The notes under the pieces were generated by a model. It ran no database searches. It had not been told where the DNA came from and saw only the letters and a list, made by a program, of their open reading frames with translations. 64,000 bases of DNA from Megachile rotundata (taxonomy: Eukaryota; Arthropoda; Insecta; Hymenoptera; Megachilidae): NCBI RefSeq assembly GCF_050947335.1, contig NW_027473339.1, positions 1 through 64,000 of the forward strand. Reading direction: 5' to 3'. Made by a program: the position numbers and the translations under genes. Shown one piece after another: positions 61,877 through 64,000 of this stretch (within the stretch, counting starts at the first letter, position 1; every line of letters begins with the position of its first letter).

Positions 61877-62540
61877 GTGACTGTGTGATTGTGATTGTGT
61901 GACTGTGATTGTGTGATCGTGATAGTGTGATCGTGATAGTGTGATCGTGATTGTGTGATCGTGATTGTGTGGTCGTGATTGTGTGGTCGTGATTGTGTGG
62001 TCGTGATTGTGTGATCGTGATTGTGTGATCGTGATAGTGTGATCGTGATTGTGTGATCGTGATTGTGTGGTCGTGATTGTGTGGTCGCGATTGTGTGATT
62101 GTGATTGTGTGATCGTGATTGTGGGATCGTGACTGTGGGATCGTGATTGTGTGATTGTGATTGTGTGATTGTGATTGTGTGATCGTGATTGTGTGATCGT
62201 GGTTGTGTGATCGTGATTGGGTGATCGTGATTGGATGATCGTGATTGGGTGATCGTGATTGTGGGATTGTGACTGTGCGATTGTGTGATTGTGATTGTGT
62301 GACTGCGATTGTGTGATTGTGATTGTGGGATTGTGATTGTGTGATTGTGATTGTGATTGTGATTGTGATTGTGATTGTGATTGTGATTGTGATTGTGATT
62401 GTGATTGTGATTGTGATTGTGATTGTGATTGTGATTGTGATTGTGATTGTGATTGTGATTGTGATTGTGATTGTGATTGTGATTGTGATTGTGATTGTGA
62501 TTGTGATTGTGATTGTGATTGTGATTGTGATTGTGATTGT
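61877..62540 (+). repeat. Type C unit 3 (664 bp), second of the pair
   Basis: Same order as unit 2 at offset 658. Its hexamer tract 62343-62540 is one unit longer, and one GGGTGATCG has become GGATGATCG near 62234. Confidence 0.93.
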
Positions 62541-63180
62541 GTGACTGTGTGATTGTGATTGTGTGACTGTGATTGTGTGATCGTGATAGTGTGATCGTGA
62601 TAGTGTGATCGTGATTGTGTGATCGAGACTGTGTGGTCGTGATTGTGTGATCGTGATTGTGGGATTGTGACTGTGTGATTGTGTGGTTGTGGTTGTGTGA
62701 TCGTGATAGTGTGATCGTGATTGTGTGATCGCGATTGTGTGATTGTGTGATTGTGATTGTGTGACTGTGATTGTGTGATTGTGATTGTGGGATTGTGATT
62801 GTGTGATTGTGATTGTGTGATCGTGACTGTGATTGTGTGATTGTGATTTCGATTGTGATTGTGATTGTGATAGTGATTGTGATTGTGATTGTGATTGTGA
62901 TTGTGATTGTGATTGTGATTGTGATTGTGATTGTGATTGTGATTGTGATTGTGATTGTGATTGTGATTGTGATTGTGATTGTGATTGTGATTGTGATTGT
63001 GATTGTGATTGTGATTGTGATTGTGATTGTGATTGTGATTGTGATTGTGATTGTGATTGTGATTGTGATTGTGATTGTGATTGTGATTGTGATTGTGATT
63101 GTGATTGTGATTGTGATTGTGATTGTGGTTGTGATTGTGATTGTGATTGTGATTGTGATTGTGATTGTGATTGTGATTGT
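62541..63180 (+). repeat. Type C unit 4 with ~55-unit hexamer tract
   Basis: The flank carries GTGATCGAGACTG as in the type B units, then 14-mers, then hexamers 62841-63180 with a GATTTCG and a GATAGTG variant near the start and GTGGTT at about 63126. Confidence 0.92.
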
Positions 63181-63802
63181 GTGACTGTGTGATTGTGATT
63201 GTGTGACTGTGATTGTGTGATCGTGATTGTGTGATCGTGATTGTGTGAATGTGATTGTGTGATTGTGATTGTGGGATTGTGATTGCGATTTTGTGATTGT
63301 GACTGTGTGGTCGTGATTGTGTGATCGTGATTGTGGGATTGTGACTGTGTGATTGTGTGATCGTGATTGTGTGATCGTGGTTGTGTGATCGTGGTTGGGT
63401 GATCGTGATTGGGTGATCGTGATTGGGTGATCGTGATTGTGGGATTGTGACTGTGCGATTGTGTGACTGTGATTGTGTGATTGTGATTGTGACTGTGATT
63501 GTGATTGTGGTTGTGATTCTGATTGTGATTGTGACTGTGATTGTGATTGTGATTGCGATTGTGATTCTGATTGTGATTGTGACTGTGATTGTGATTGTGT
63601 GACTGTGTGATTGTGATTGTGTGACTGTGTGATTGTGATTGTGTGACCGTGATTGTGTGATCGTGATAGTGTGATCGTGATAGTGTGATCGTGACTGTGT
63701 GATCGTGACTGTGTGGTCGTGATTGTGTGATCGTGATTGTGGGATTGTGACTGTGTGATTGTGCGGTTGTGGTTGTGTGATCGTGATTGTGTGATCGTGA
63801 TT
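63181..63802 (+). repeat. Diverged module with degenerate hexamers
   Basis: Flank, 14-mers and GGGTGATCG units, then hexamers 63487-63598 interrupted by GTGACT, GTGGTT, GATTCTG and GCGATT. This is the most heterogeneous hexamer stretch in the window. It is followed by a flank with extra GTGACTGTG and GTGACCGTG. Confidence 0.88.
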
Positions 63803-64000
63803 GTGCGATCTTGATTGTGCGATTGTGATTGTGCGATTGTGATTGTGCGATTGTGATTGTGCGATTGTGATTGTGCGATTGTGATTGTGCGATTGTGATT
63901 GTGCGAATGTGATTGTGCGATTGTGATTGTGCGATTGTGATTGTGCGATTGTGATTGTGCGATTGTGATTGTGCGATTGTGATTGTGCGATTGTGATTGT
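63803..64000 (+). repeat. 14-mer subarray GCGATTGTGATTGT, truncated by window end
   Basis: At least 14 units, already longer than the 13-unit arrays at 2386, 15564, 25756 and 46812. It begins with GCGATCTTG and has one GCGAATGTG unit. Confidence 0.93.

Larger units (their letters stand above)
1..64000. repeat. Continuous GTGATT / 14-mer satellite array filling the window
   Basis: Every line of the window is made of GTGATT-like words. The two base units are the hexamer GTGATT (G2 T3 A1, no C) and the 14-mer GTGATTGTGATTGT (G5 T7 A2, no C), which equals two hexamers plus GT. Variant 14-mers cluster in blocks, and the blocks are arranged in higher-order units of about 0.66, 0.76, 1.5-1.6, 2.2, 2.8, 3.2, 3.4, 4.8 and 9.8 kb. 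No stretch longer than a few bases falls outside this vocabulary, so there are no intergenic regions and no genes to place. A eukaryotic heterochromatic satellite is the best reading (inference); the species is not recognisable. Confidence 0.97.

Noticed and set aside
1..64000. Telomeric repeats
   Set aside because: No TTAGGG, TTTAGGG, TTAGG tandem or irregular yeast-like G1-3T array. TTAGGATTCT is an isolated marker, not a tandem.
1..64000. CRISPR array
   Set aside because: Regularly spaced repeats exist, but the intervals between them are the same satellite words rather than unique spacers, and there are no cas genes.
1..64000. Centromere protein box or alpha-like monomer
   Set aside because: I saw no CENP-B-box-like motif and no monomer near nucleosome length. 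A centromeric role is possible but unsupported by the sequence.
1..64000. Transposon, integrase, tRNA, rRNA, promoter or terminator signals
   Set aside because: None can be distinguished from the repeat background: no poly-A or poly-T runs, no inverted terminal repeats, no tRNA-like folds.
1..64000. The array as a pure assembly artefact
   Set aside because: Copies carry many private variants at consistent offsets, and the length differences are mostly whole units, as expected of real satellite. Individual young duplications (756, 2184 and 658 bp) could still be assembly errors and need read support.

Overview
The whole 64 kb is one uninterrupted block of tandem-repeat (satellite) DNA. I found no unique sequence, recognisable gene, RNA gene, transposon, telomere repeat (TTAGGG/TTTAGGG) or phage/plasmid signature anywhere. 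Two words build almost all of it on the + strand: the hexamer GTGATT and a 14-mer that reads GTGATT+GTGATT+GT. The 14-mer occurs in point-variant families (GTGATTGCGATTGT, GCGATTGTGATTGT, GTGATCGTGATTGT, GTGATCGTGATTGG, GTGATCGCGATTGT, GCGATCGCGATTGT, GTGATCGTGATAGT, GTGACTGTGATTGT). The + strand is rich in G and T and almost free of C; the C present is nearly all in CG or in GACTG. A block this long, with nested higher-order repeats, points to a eukaryotic heterochromatic locus (centromeric, pericentromeric, subtelomeric or sex-chromosome). The sequence does not identify the species.

Layout. 1-112: tail of a preceding unit. 113-9889: superunit copy 1. 9890-13289: a 3.4-kb tandem duplicate of 6476-9889. 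13290-23079: superunit copy 2. 23080 to about 31167: superunit copy 3, shortened at its end, with three 1.55-kb higher-order repeats. 31168-44795: a second family of units (type B), each ending in a very long hexamer tract, its flank and a TCATGG marker. 44796 to about 49220: a diverged copy of the left part of the superunit. 49221 to about 60500: type D units with local duplications of 2184 and 756 bp. 60540-63190: short type C units dominated by hexamer tracts, including a 658/664-bp tandem pair. 63190-64000: diverged hexamers and a GCGATTGTGATTGT array that runs off the window.

A recurrent module organises everything: 14-mer arrays, a GTGATCGTGACTGT entry motif, a (GTGATT)n tract, a fixed flank of about 104 bp, then the next 14-mer arrays. 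Length differences between copies, where I measured them, are nearly all whole 14-mers or whole hexamers, as expected for slippage and unequal exchange. Very long reading frames exist, on the - strand (His/Asn/Gln/Ser/Thr/Ile repeats) and on the + strand in hexamer tracts (Val-Ile or Asp-Cys), but they follow from the repeat units lacking stop codons. I annotate no coding sequence. Boundaries of repeat units are good to about one repeat unit unless a junction is stated.
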